A stretch of 64,000 nucleotides of DNA from Cristatella mucedo (lineage: Eukaryota > Bryozoa > Phylactolaemata > Cristatellidae), in contig WPIO01000080.1 in assembly GCA_009760855.2 (NCBI GenBank), forward strand, positions 675,001 to 739,000, read 5' to 3'. The translations under genes and the position numbers were made by a program. Under the pieces are notes generated by a model. It saw only the letters and a program-made list of their open reading frames with translations. It did not search any database and was not told the origin of the DNA. Positions 42,876 to 64,000 of the stretch are shown here, piece after piece. Numbering within the stretch: the first letter of the stretch is position 1; each line of letters opens with the position of its first letter.

Positions 42876-42975
42876 CGCCCGGAGCGTAGAGGTCGCCATC
42901 GCCCGGAGCGTAGCGGTCGCCATCGCCCGGAGCGTAGAGGTCGCCATCGCTCGGAGCGTAGCGGTCGCCGCGGTC
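42876..42975. repeat. GC-rich minisatellite, 24-base unit
   Basis: GGTCGCCATCGCCCGGAGCG plus TAGA or TAGC, four copies. Confidence 0.85.
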
Positions 42976-42999
42976 AAAGCTCACTCAAAGGCATTTCAC

Positions 43000-44275
43000 C
43001 GCAGGGCCCTAATTGATTGGCCGTCGTCGCCGCCGCGGCGACCAAAGCAGAGCGCTGCGGCCGCCTCATCGGTCGCCACCTCGCCGGCGCCGGGGCGGCG
43101 CCGGGGCGGCGCGGCTCGGGCCCGAAAGACGATGGTGGTCATTCGACCAAACGATTCGCCCGATTATATCGGCCACGACGCTCTCCTTCCGAGTCGTCTT
43201 TGGCGCGCCCAGCCACCCGACCCGACCTTCATTTTACTGTAAAGTGCCTAGAGAGATCCAGTTCTCTGAGCGAGCCATGCAAAGGAGTTATTTGTTAACA
43301 TCGTTGTAACTATCAAGCTCGCTGCCACGGCGTGGCGTGGCGGCGGCGGCGGTGGTGGCGAGAGTTCGATCTGCTGCTCGGCGAATCGAGACTCGCCCAG
43401 TCGGCCTTGTTGGCCCCCGGACCCCACCCCTTCGTAGCGAGGTCGGAGGTCGAGAGATTGCGGGCAGCGGCGATTGCCAAGAGCTTGGTGGGTGGGGGGG
43501 GGGGCGGATCGGAGCGGACGCCGTCCACTCCGTTCCGCCCGGTTCCGAGCGACTAGTCGCTGCAGAGCGTCGCGAGCCAGCGGCTCTGCCGAGCCGCCGC
43601 TGCCGCCGCCGCCACACGAAGGCGGCGCCTCGGCCGAGTCACCGGAGGCGACAGCGAAGCAAGCGCAAGCGAAGCGGGCGAACGCTGACAGAACGCTCGC
43701 ACAGACTCACTCGGAACGTCGCGTGCATCAAGCGGGTTTTCGGTCGGCTCGGCGCCGTCGTCTGCGACTTCGTGCGCGCTCGAGGTCGAGAGCTCCGGTC
43801 GCGTGAGGCTCGGGAGCGTGCAATCGCAAGCTCGGCGCCGCGGCGGTGGCGTATGCGGCGGCGGGCCTGCGCTCGCCAACGATTCGCCGACTACGATTCG
43901 TCAGCGTCGTCACTGCGTGTGTCACGACGTGATTCGCCGACGCATCGTCGGCTTAGCGTACGCCAGGGCGCGCCCCTCGCTTTGCCTCGGCTTGGTTGGT
44001 GGGCGCGCCCCTCGCTTTGCCTCGGCTTGGTTGGTTTGCGGTGTCGAATGGCGGCGGCAGGCACACCGTTGGCGGCTTCGGCGGAGAAGCGGATTGAGCG
44101 GCTAACGGTCACAACCGCAGCAGCTCGATCAGGGTCACGGCCACAATCTCTCGCTGCGTCCGTTCGGCACGTCATCAAGAGCGCGGATGGGGGGCGGGGC
44201 TGTATTTATTCGAGTGCTAGCGTTGCTCGTAGCTTTCGCTCCCTCGCTCTCTCGCTCGTCACAGCGAGCGTAATA
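43000..44275. other. CpG-rich stretch without a recognised gene
   Basis: Long open frames on both strands follow from the GC content. A 35-base tandem duplication (GGGCGCGCCCCTCGCTTTGC..., 43966-44036) and a G run (43493-43504) are present. A weak L-a tail lies at 43235-43290. Confidence 0.4.
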
Positions 44276-44277
44276 AT

Positions 44278-44342
44278 AATACGAATAATAATGTATTTTA
44301 TACAGCGCCCTCAGAGAACTTAATCTCTTTCTAGGCGCTTTA
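44278..44342 (-). mobile_element. Solo L-a 3' tail
   Basis: Reversed: AAAGCGCCTAGAAAGAGATT, AAGTTCTCTGAGGGCGCTGT, ending ATT-type. A (CA)/(GCAC)n tract follows at 44343-44420. Confidence 0.75.
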
Positions 44343-44368
44343 CACACACACACACACGCCCGCACGCC

Positions 44369-44412
<44 letters not shown>

Positions 44413-44424
44413 CACACATATATA

Positions 44425-44565
44425 TATAATTAATTTATATAGCGCCCCAAGAGAATTTAATCTCTATTCAGGCGCTTCACATATGCCTCGGGGCTCGAGC
44501 CCACAACCTCAGTCAGACCTTGGTCGGGGCGAGCATCTTAACCGCTAGACCAAACCAGCTCGGCG
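44425..44565 (-). mobile_element. SINE-a copy, well kept
   Basis: Reversed: TGGTTTGGTCTAGCGGTTAA (A box TGGTCTAGCGG), AGGTCTGACTGAGGTTGTGG, GGGCTCGAGCCC (B-box-like), then GAAGCGCCTGAATAGAGATT, CTCTTGGGGCGCTATATAAA. Confidence 0.85.
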
Positions 44566-44824
44566 TGCTGCAAAGGAAGCATAGATATCAATAATCCATG
44601 CCTCCTCTGGCGTCCTTCCTAAGCTACAGCTTCCGGCTGCCTCCATTGCGAAGACGCCCGACGGCTGAGCACGAGACTGCCGCTCGTCAGCTCTGCCGGA
44701 AGTCAACGCTTGAACCGAGAGCGCGCGCTCGTCCCGAACATCCGGCCGGTTGCGACGATTCTTCGCTCTGCGTATTCCGCCAGTCTCTCCTTCTGGGGCC
44801 GAAGCGCGTCCTCGAGATGAGAGC

Positions 44825-45050
<226 letters not shown>

Positions 45051-45774
45051 CGTCGGCTTCCGGTTACGCGTCGGAGTATTTTGGGGCCTGGGCTAGTGAC
45101 GCACCCGGTAAAAAGCGACGCTGCACGGCCGCGATTCGCGGCGACCGATGCGACGGCCAAGCCGACTCGAGCTGACTGCGTCCTCCGGAGGCGCGCGGCG
45201 GAGCGGCGCTCGCGGTATCGCAATATCGCGATCAGCTGCCACGATCGCTCGAGAAAAGTGACGAAGCATAAAACTCGAAGTGAAGCGACGAGGGCGCGTT
45301 GCAGAAGTTCGCGAAGCAGAGACGTGACGAGACGAGATTGCGCGACGGGAGCGCATGCGTCGCGTATATTATTGACGAACGCACTCTAGAGCGGACGATG
45401 CGCTCCATCTGCAGGTCACAACGAGGTCGCCTACAGGTCACAACGGGGTCACCCGCAGGTTGGCAGGCGAACCCGTTCGTGAAGCCGTCTCGCCTCGTCC
45501 TCATCACCTCTACGGGCAGCTCCACGCCTGCGCCTCGTAAAGCAGCGTCGTGAGGACGGAGGGGGGCACGGTGGTGCGGACGGAGGGGGAAAAGGGCCCA
45601 GCCGCTGGCGCGGGGGCTCGGCCGCACACGCAACGCGCCGGAACAGTGTGGCCGCGTTGAGTTCGTGGCGCGGCCGACGCCGCCACGGTCAACGTTGCAC
45701 GCCGGCCGCGTCGGCGCCGGGATGTCGAACTCGTCGCCGCTGCCGCCGGAGCGCAGCCGAGACATTCAGCGAGC

Positions 45775-57076
<11,302 letters not shown>

Positions 57077-57460
57077 GGCGATGGCGTCCGATTTTTCAAA
57101 CGCTCGGCGTCTTTCCGGCTCGTCTTTACGGTTCATCGCGGCGCGTCGCGGCGCCGCAAGCTCAATCGGCGTGCAGAGACTGCGCCCATCTCTCGGCGCT
57201 CACCGCGAAGAACCTCCGAGCGGTGCGGCAGCGGTGCCGCTCGGAGGTAGTGCCGCCGCTCCTGCTGCCTTTGCGGCCAGCCCGTCGAGGGTGCGAGGCG
57301 CTCTGCTGCCGACATTGCCAGTGGCTCTGGCAGCGTCGGCCATCTCGACCATGGCGGGTTGAGCGACACATGGGAGCTGCGATCCGCGCAAACCAGCGGA
57401 AGAGCTCAATGTGTTGTCAACATCATGCGCTAGCCAATAATGGTATTAATAAAAGTAATT
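57077..57460 (-). promoter_or_regulatory. Likely promoter and 5' UTR of IG-1 (CpG-rich)
   Basis: GC-rich sequence upstream of the signal peptide exon, with no other gene. No core promoter motif stands out. Confidence 0.35.
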
Positions 57461-57685
57461 AATTTGTTTACCCCCTCAGAAAGTTGAATCCCTTTCTCGG
57501 AAATTTACAGATGCTGCAGTGAATGCGTGACTAAATGATTAGTGGCAACGTTCGCAATGTCATCAAGCCTAACACAGTTAAATGTGACATGCGCAGGGTC
57601 AACATGCAGGACGGCGTTGCCAACAGCATTTAGCATTCGCACTTCACGACGGAGAACGACGATCGTGGATGCCAAAGCTAACGAT
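57460..57685 (-). mobile_element. Diverged L-a 3' piece
   Basis: Reversed fragments of the tail (GTAAATTTCCGAGAAAGGGA) and of the 3' UTR (CTGACCCTGCGCATGTCACA-like). Confidence 0.5.
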
Positions 57686-57699
57686 TGCTTGTAGCAAAC

Positions 57700-57909
57700 G
57701 GTGCGATGGCCGCGAAGACTCTTCAACCGCTAAATAAACGAGGCGCTGTTAAACCAGCTGACTGACCTGCACTTTAACCTTGTTTTCCGGAACGCGCATT
57801 TTGTAATTGCTAACAACATGGCAGCTGCAACATGGTGGTTACCGATAGCGCGGCTGCCGACTTGTTCTAGAGTGTGGCGGTGCAGAAAGAGAGCGAGAGA
57901 GAGAAAAAA

Positions 57910-57958
<49 letters not shown>

Positions 57959-57980
57959 GAGAGAGGGAGAGAGAGAGAGA

Positions 57981-58020
<40 letters not shown>

Positions 58021-59805
58021 AAGATAGAGCGAGAGAGAGAGAGAGACTCCGGACCATCAGCTACGCGTAGTCACGTGGCTCATTCGCGCGAGCGATTTCC
58101 TCCCGCTCCTTCAATGCGGGAGCCGCTCATGCACCGTGCGAGCGCTGAGTGACAGGCATGCACTTGGAGAACAAGAAATGGCGGAAATATTTCACGATGG
58201 GCCGGCCGATTAAGAGTTATATTCTTCGAAATCGCTCCACTTCTACTACCTAGGCTGCTACCTAGGCTTCTACTACCTAGGCACGCTACTGCTCGCCGTC
58301 GCCGCGGTATTTGTGCCGAGCGTAGTCCGCTCTGCGGAGCCCCGCCAGTGCTGAGTCGGGCGTGCGCGTGCGCGAGCGCGTCATCCGCTGGTCGGGGGCC
58401 GCTGCTGCCATCGATGGCCAACGTCGCCAAGTGACGGCGGAGGCACCAGCGTTCGATCCGCATCGTCGCGCCTCAATCGTTCGTTCGTTGGTGGGCCGCG
58501 CATTGTCTCCCCTGCTTATACTGGTTGTCTTCCTTGCTACCGCTTTCCACTTGCCGCCGAAAGCTTGGCTCGTATCATGCATGGGGAGACAACTCCGAGT
58601 GAGCGGCCTCGGCGACCACTTTTAGGCTGCGCTTCAGCTTGCGACTCGAAACCAAATTTCCGTCTTCCAAGTTCAACTTCTGGTCTTTTCTGAGAGGCAG
58701 GTCACACGCACATTAGTTTTGGTTGCGTCCTTCTAACGAATGAGCAAATACTTTCTGCTGCAACCCGCTCTCAGCGGGTTATCGAGAAGAACACGAGGAT
58801 TCACTTCCGAGACCTGTCCACCGTGCCGTCAGACGGCGTTTAGCAGTCGCTTCCATCGGAGCGGCTCGGCAAGTTGAGCGAGAGTTGAGCTTCGTTGCTC
58901 AGATGCCCAGATGTCCAACAGGAAGCCGGTCGCGGTGCACGCCCACGCTCATTCGCAGCGTGCTTCCTTCCCTTCTCTCTGGCGCGTCGCCCCTCGCCTG
59001 GATCGTTGGCTGAGGCCTGAGAAGACGAGCCGCCGAAGGCGACTTCGGCGACAGCTGTCTCGAAGAACTTTGGCGACAGCTGTCTCTCGCACTTTCGAGG
59101 GAGCTCGCGCTCTGCGATGGCGCGCCAGGATATCAGCGGGCACTTGATTTCAGCAGCAGACGCGCCAGCTCAGCCAGGCCTAGATGATTCCACGGTGACG
59201 GTGGTCAAGATCGACGATCGCTGATCGATGATCGCTAATCGCCGACTGATGATCGCCGACTGATGATCGCTGATCGATGATCGCTGATCGCTGATCGATG
59301 ATCGCCGACTGATGATCGCTGATCGATGATCGCTGATCGTTGCTCGATGAAAAAAATTGATGACGGTGCAGGAAAGCTTCTTGGTGCTGCACCCAAGATT
59401 GCCTTGACCTTGCCTTGATCGCCATTCAACTTCACCTTCACTTTCAGCCGCCTGGCTGCCTGTGCCTTGCAGGCTTTGCGGCGGCTCTCTCTTTGCTGTA
59501 GTCCGCCGCCGCCGCCATTCGCAGCCCATCGGATGCTGCAAACTAGAATCACTATATATCCTGCGTCGGACGAGGCGTCCGACTACATCGGAGTGTCGCG
59601 GCCATCTTTTTGGCCTCTCGGTATCCTTTTCTGCTGCATCGAATCGGAGCGCTAAGACGTCGAAAAGACGTCGACGGCAGCGCCGCAGCCGTCGGCTAGG
59701 CTAGCTTCCGCGCGCTCACGGTCGGCCGCCGCGGCAAGGGCTACCGACAGCGGCCAGGTTTCTGGGGCGTCGCATTGCCTCTCGGCTCGTCTTCGAGATC
59801 GGCTC
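57700..59805. other. Intergenic stretch between IG-2 and IG-1
   Basis: Contains a (GA)n tract (57885-58047), CTACCTAGG repeats (58245-58285) and the GATCG satellite (59205-59345). Several open frames occur but none is recognised. The part next to 59809 may be the 3' UTR of IG-2. Confidence 0.45.
59205..59345. repeat. GATCG-rich satellite
   Basis: Units TGATCGATGATCGC and TGATCGCCGACTGATGATCG alternate about ten times. Each holds the palindrome GATC. Confidence 0.9.
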
Positions 59806-59808
59806 CGC

Positions 59809-60503
59809 TCACGTGGACGCCGCGCCAGCTCCGGATGAGCCCAGGATTCCCGGCGAGCGTCCGCCTGCGCTCGACAGCGCCTCGTTCGCCGTTGCCGCCG
59901 CCATCGGCGGTGACGGCCTCTGTGGGAGCACCGTCACCGACGTCACCAGCGGCCGCCAGGAGACGCACAGCGACTGGTCGCTCTGAGGCGGCAGAGCATC
60001 GGGCGGCGGCGGCGGCACGGCGGAGGCGGCGGAGACGGCCGAGGCGGCAGGTGCGGCGGCGCCGGCTGTACTGCCGCTACGCATGCTCTCGCCCAGCGAG
60101 GATGCCATATTTCGGACCGCGGACGGCTCCGGCGATGTCAGGAAGTGACGCGTCGAGAGGCTGGTGAGCAGCAGCAGTTGCTGGACCGACTCGGCGGCCG
60201 CGGCAGCGGCAACGCCCTTTCCGCCGCCGCCGAGTGCTGCGCTGCCGCAGCTGCTGCTGCGCATGCTCTCTCCCACGTCCGCCACCCTGGCGCCGGTCGA
60301 CGACCTGACGAAGAAGGGCAGCCTGGGAGCTTGCAGCGGAGTCGCCGGGAAGGCGGCGGGCGGCGGCGGACACGTGGTAGCGAGGCCTCCCGACAGCGCC
60401 CCTGCTCTCTGCCACCAGGGGGCGCCTTTGTCGGAATCGAGCGATCCGAGCGTCGCTCGGCGCGCCGAGCAACGAGCCACCAGGACGAAGACGACGGATG
60501 CAC
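59809..60503 (-). CDS. IG-2 last exon: end of helix, cytosolic tail
   Basis: Acceptor GGTTGCAG, phase 1, starting ASVVFVLVARCSARR. The frame then stays open to the stop codon at 59811-59809. The tail includes SLDSDKGAPWWQRAG, the doubled GESMRS motif and CVSWRPLVTSVTVLPQRP. Confidence 0.8.
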
Positions 60504-63256
60504 CTGCAACCGATCGTTCGAGGCGCAACCTTGATCTCTACTCTCAACCTCTGTCCTCGGACCGAGCGCCGCTAGGCGGAAGAGCCGGCGGCGGCGGAGC
60601 GAAAGGAGAGGCGACCCAACGCGCGCGTGGTTTCGCGCGTGCTTGCGATTGGGGCGCGCGTAGTGGACTCGCCGTAGCCGGACGAGCGAGGTTGAGCTTT
60701 CGAACCGAACGACGACGAAAGGAAGTAGCGAAGCAGCAGAAGGAGCGAGTAGAAGTCTGGGCATGGCGCGCCGGATTGAAATACCTAACGAGAAGGCCGC
60801 CTCTCGCGTCGAGCCCGCGGTTCGAGGCAGCTTATTTTGCGGCGCGCGGCGATGACGCGGCGCGCGACTCGCGGCGCGTGACGGGTGAAAATGATGACGC
60901 TTCCCGAAGGTGAAGGTGTCAGGAGGCATCGCCGCTCGTGCATAGCGGCGGCAGCGGCAGCGGCGGCGGCGGCGGCAGCGGCAGCGGCGGCGGCGGCAGC
61001 GGCGGCAAGACTCACCAACGATGCAGAGCAGCGCCGCCACAATCTCGGAAGTGAGGAGCGCGCGGAGCGCGAGTCCTGCAAAGGACGATAAGAATAATAT
61101 GCAGCTACGCAGCTACGCAGCTACGCAGCTACGCCCACTGACTTTTAAGTGGAAAGAATGGAGTCGCTGACGGGAACAGTCGCTCTGCAAAAGAACACGA
61201 TGCTTGTCGTGTCCATTGAAAAGAGGCAAAATTAAGAGCAGGATAGCGATGAGTGGGAAACGCTGCAAGCGATTTGCCACGAAACATATACAGATGGTAC
61301 GATAACCGGCAGCGCCATTTTAGTGAACCAGGTGACGGAGGAGATATTTCAATTGGATTTGTTCCAGCTATTAGTTCCTCTGAAAGCTTTGGCACTTTTG
61401 TGCAAGCGTAATGGCTAAGCACAAACGCTTTGGAGCGTGCGCTGGATCATAAGCTATAAATAAAAACTAACCTAAAAAAAAAAAAAATAAACCTAAACCT
61501 ATAAATAAAAAAGATCTCGCTATGTCTGTAAGAAAAATGTCATGCTTTGTCGCTAGAGAGAACATTAATAACAACGTATAATGATAGTGATGCGTTTGTA
61601 TAACGCCCCCAGAGAACTTCTCCTTCTACGCACTTGAAAGATGCTTTAAAGAAAGCATGACCCAATGATATATGGTAGCATATGCAATGTCATCAAGCAT
61701 GACGTTATTAGATGCGACATGCACAGCGTCAACATGTAGATGTGGTTAGTAGTAGCAGCAGGCAGCGCACTGTCATCACGCATTAGAACGGACGAATCGC
61801 AAGGAGTGCTGTAGCAAATAGACGCGTTCGAAGGCTCTAATCTAGAGTATGTTGCCTGGCAGTCAAGTTTCAAGCATTCTAGATTCGTATAATGTACAAA
61901 GTGACGTTCGCATGATTAACCGGTGTGCGAATTAGTCGAAGGTATGTGATTGAAGAGGCTAAAGTTGCTACAGCGAATACATTTAATTGCTTGAACAGAC
62001 TTCCACGAGAATCTACTGCTTTACCGCCGAAAAGCTGCTGACGCTGCTTAAGGAAGACGCTAAGTAGCTAAGCAGCCGACTTGCAGTGAGCTCTCCGGCA
62101 GGCGCCATTTGACCGCTTGCAGGTGCCTCCAACGCAACGGCCACGCCCCTCGCCACTCACGGTCTCTGCGGTCCCAGCGGTCCCAAATGGCCGCTGTACC
62201 CTAAGCGAATGTTTTACTACCGTTCCGAATGGTACTATACTTCTATAACGAAAAAACGTGTACTCCCTTACTAAACGATATTGAACTGCTTTTCAAGAAG
62301 CTATCGTACTGCTATATAGAATTATAATGTACAGCTAGGAAACCCTTTCGTTCTCGGGAGTTAAATGCATAGCATCTGACAGCATAGGCCTTAAGTCGCG
62401 ACAGAGATTTCATTTGGACAACTAGATAGAACGCATCGCGTATAGTTTAGCTTGCCGAGCTGGTTTGGCCCAGTAATTAAGGTGCTCTCGCCCCGGGGAC
62501 CAAGGTCTGGCCGAGGTCGTGGGCTCGAGCCCGCGGCATATGTGAAGCACCCGAATAGAGATTAAGCTGTCTTAGGGCGCCGTACAAAAATATGCTATTA
62601 TTATTATAAGAATAATAAAGGAGCCTTCGAGGAGTTTAATGCCGCGTGTGGCCGAGCACGCGCGAGTACGGATGACTCCACTATGAAATTTCACGAATTT
62701 CGCATTTCTGAAATTTCACATTTCTGATATTTCACGTTCGACGAGTATTAAGCAATTTGTTTTGCAGCAATTTTTGAGTGCCCCGAAAGAGGCCGATTTG
62801 TCTGAGTCTATGTAATATTATTATTATCGTCATTGTTGGTATTATTATTTTAGTTATTATTACGGGCTGCTCGTGCAAATCGCAATCTGGAGGCGAGCGC
62901 TAATACAATGCGGCACGCGATTGTGCGCTTCTGTGCGCCTCTCGAAAGTGAGAGCTTTCATTTACCCTTAACGCTCACTGTCGCGGTCGCGCTCGGCCAT
63001 TTCGAGCGCCGGACTGCGCAAGTGACGCCGACGCCGTCCCACTTGGCGAACGCGACAAACGACAGCGACGACACCGCTCTCCACGAAGACTTGTCGCCGC
63101 TCGCGACGGGGGCGTCCTTCCGGTGCGAGCACGAGGAGCACTCGACGGTCCACTGAATTCCTCCAATGGCGTAGCCGTACGCAACGCACGTCAGAGTGGC
63201 GTTCGCGTGGAGCGCGAAATCTCGTCCCGGCGGGAAAATGCGCAAAGTAGGTGCGT
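59809..63256 (-). CDS. IG-2: Ig-domain membrane receptor, 3' part (5' end outside window)
   Basis: Three exons joined in phase 1: 63256-62966 (Ig-like domain), 61075-61016 (60 bases, start of the membrane helix) and 60503-59809 (rest of the helix and tail). The Ig domain has the same signature as IG-1: ANATLTC, IQWTVECSSC, AKWDGVGVTC. The helix is built across the last junction: EIVAALLCIVG from one exon and ASVVFVLVA from the next, followed by RCSARR. The tail is about 215 residues, rich in Ser/Ala/Pro and without clear Tyr motifs. It repeats GESMRSSS and GESMRSGS. Signal peptide and further Ig exons are expected beyond 63,256, probably past the window edge. A paralogue of IG-1, next to it on the same strand. 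Function is not known. Confidence 0.8.
60945..61006. repeat. (GGC)n-type repeat in an IG-2 intron
   Basis: GGCGGCAGCGGC-type run directly after the donor of the 60-base exon. Confidence 0.9.
61016..61075 (-). CDS. IG-2 membrane mini-exon
   Basis: Acceptor CTTTGCAG, donor GTGAGT, 60 bases, phase 1-1. It encodes LALRALLTSEIVAALLCIV. On its own it would not be noticed; phase and the helix that continues in the next exon support it. Confidence 0.78.
61098..61134. repeat. (GCAGCTAC)4
   Basis: Four perfect 8-base units just upstream (gene sense) of the mini-exon. Confidence 0.95.
61585..61865 (-). mobile_element. Diverged L-a 3' end
   Basis: Reversed tail (AAGTGCGTAGAAGGAGAAGT / GGGGGCGTTATAC) and 3' UTR remnants (TGACGCTGTGCATGTCGC). 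In an IG-2 intron. Confidence 0.6.
61870..62450. other. Intron sequence, nothing recognised
   Basis: Part of the IG-2 intron between the Ig exon and the mini-exon. No exon or repeat recognised. Confidence 0.4.
62455..62610 (+). mobile_element. SINE-a copy
   Basis: GCCGAGCTGGTTTGGCCCAG, AAGGTCTGGCCGAGGTCGTG, GGGCTCGAGCCC, then GAAGCACCCGAATAGAGATT and (ATT)n. Confidence 0.8.
62755..62830 (+). mobile_element. Diverged L-a 3' tail
   Basis: TTTTGCAGCAATTTTTGAGT, CCGAAAGAGGC, ending (ATT)n. Confidence 0.55.
62966..63256 (-). CDS. IG-2 Ig-like domain (last before the membrane)
   Basis: Acceptor GCGCTTAG, donor GTAAAT, phase 1-1, 291 bases. Starts APTLRIFPPGRDFALHANAT. Contains the four-Cys signature with C-x2-C spacing as the extra pair. 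Confidence 0.88.
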
Positions 63257-63459
63257 CTAAGCGCGTGAGAGTGGGCGCGCGCGTCAACGCAAACGCCCGC
63301 AGCGAGCGGCGCAACGCCACGAGTCGACGCACGTGCGCGCCGCCGACTTCTTCCGATTGGCTAGAAAATTCACGGCCGCTCGATTTATGCTAATCGCACG
63401 AAGCCGCACCAACCGACACTCCGTATGGCAGCGGCCTACAGTGATAAGATAGGATAGGA

Positions 63460-63830
63460 TAATAATAATACTGAATTTTTATAGCGCCCTCAGAGAACTG
63501 AATCTTTTTTCTAGGCACTTAACTGATGCTGGTTAGAAAGCATTGCAAAATGATTGGTGTTAATATCCGCAAGCAGGAGGTACACTGCAAGCCGGTACGT
63601 GCAAGCGAAGGTTGAGTCACAAAGACCACCGAATGCTGTAATAACACGGTGCGTGTCAAGTTTCTTTTAAATGTCGTCATGTCAGGGGTCGTTGTGACGT
63701 GCGTCGGTAGCGAGTTCCTGGCTTTGGGAGTATCGGAGCTGAAGACTCCGGCGTCCTTGAAGCTACGAATCAGGATAGGATATCTTAGGGGAGACAGGAT
63801 AACTCGGAATAGAAGATAGGGTGACACAGA
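63460..63830 (-). mobile_element. L-a copy, 3' end
   Basis: Tail at 63470-63530 (reversed AAGTGCCTAGAAAAAAGATT, TCTCTGAGGGCGCTATAAAA) and, in frame, FKDAGVFSSDTPKARNSLPT, the end of the L-a ORF. GATAGGATA repeats flank it at 63437-63462. Confidence 0.7.
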
Positions 63831-64000
63831 GCAGGAGGTGGAAATAAGAGATAGGATGACTCAGACGCTTAAACCTACAGCCCGCAAAGATCAGCACGAA
63901 CAGCGCGCGACCGCCGCATAGAAACAACGCGATAAAGATTTTTATGAAAAAAATGTCACCTCAGGCCGAAAGGTCTCGACGCACAGCAAAGAGTCTAAAA

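Noticed and set aside
43337-44323. Plus-strand open frame of 328 codons
   Set aside because: Arg/Ala/Ser-rich with no recognisable domain, crosses a tandem duplication and runs into an L-a tail. GC content explains its length.
45232-45765. Minus-strand 177-codon frame just past the IG-1 stop
   Set aside because: No domain and strongly GC-driven composition. More likely IG-1 3' UTR or spacer.
57077-57136. Upstream Met as start of IG-1
   Set aside because: It would put a charged 20-residue stretch before the signal peptide. The Met at 57076 has a much better start context.
59205-59345. CRISPR-like array
   Set aside because: Units are adjacent and degenerate with no unique spacers, and the genome is animal. 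The same holds for 10864-10942.

Overview
The window is nuclear DNA of an animal, probably an invertebrate. The evidence is spliced protein-coding genes with GT..AG introns (two ribosomal protein S29 genes, a cytosolic 5'-nucleotidase I gene, a Shaw-like voltage-gated potassium channel and two immunoglobulin-domain membrane receptors), non-LTR retrotransposon debris, tRNA-derived SINEs and very long dinucleotide microsatellites. I cannot name the phylum from the sequence. The genes were found by joining exons at splice sites so that reading phase is kept; almost none of them is one open reading frame.

Layout. From 1 to about 8.9 kb lies repeat debris, mostly old copies of one LINE family (called L-a here), plus a dead copy of one nucleotidase exon at 7.6-7.8 kb. 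From 8,978 to 24,766 on the minus strand is a complete six-exon cytosolic 5'-nucleotidase I gene (NT5C1-like, 439 aa) whose introns are full of L-a, SINEs and (CA)n/(TA)n tracts. Its first exon is head to head with a ribosomal protein S29 gene (24,982-25,774, plus strand). A second intact S29 gene lies at 35,888-36,619 in a duplicated block of about 1.2 kb. From 41,134 to 37,638 on the minus strand is a Kv channel (three exons, about 682 aa). From 57,076 to 45,775 on the minus strand is a complete receptor gene, IG-1: signal peptide, possible linker, five Ig-like domains each on one phase 1-1 exon, then a membrane segment and tail. From 63,256 to 59,809 on the minus strand is the 3' part of a second receptor, IG-2: one Ig-like domain, a membrane exon and a tail; its 5' end lies beyond the window.

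All six Ig-like domains share an unusual pattern. The B-strand Cys is normal. The C-strand Trp is followed three or four residues later by an extra Cys pair. The F-strand Cys sits in a W-[DN]-G-x(4)-C motif in place of the usual D-x-G-x-Y-x-C. This tandem family of modular receptors is the best candidate here for something undescribed.

Mobile DNA. L-a encodes a reverse transcriptase with an F-Y-x-D-D motif and ends in a stem-loop followed by (ATT)n. A tRNA-derived SINE (SINE-a) carries a tail with the same stem-loop, which suggests it is moved by L-a. A second SINE (SINE-b) has a clear A box and B box. A second LINE (L-b) and an unclassified repeat (R) also occur. The GC-rich right half (about 37-63 kb) holds the Kv and Ig genes, CpG-rich spacers and hundreds of bases of (GA)n, which read (CT)n in the sense of these genes.
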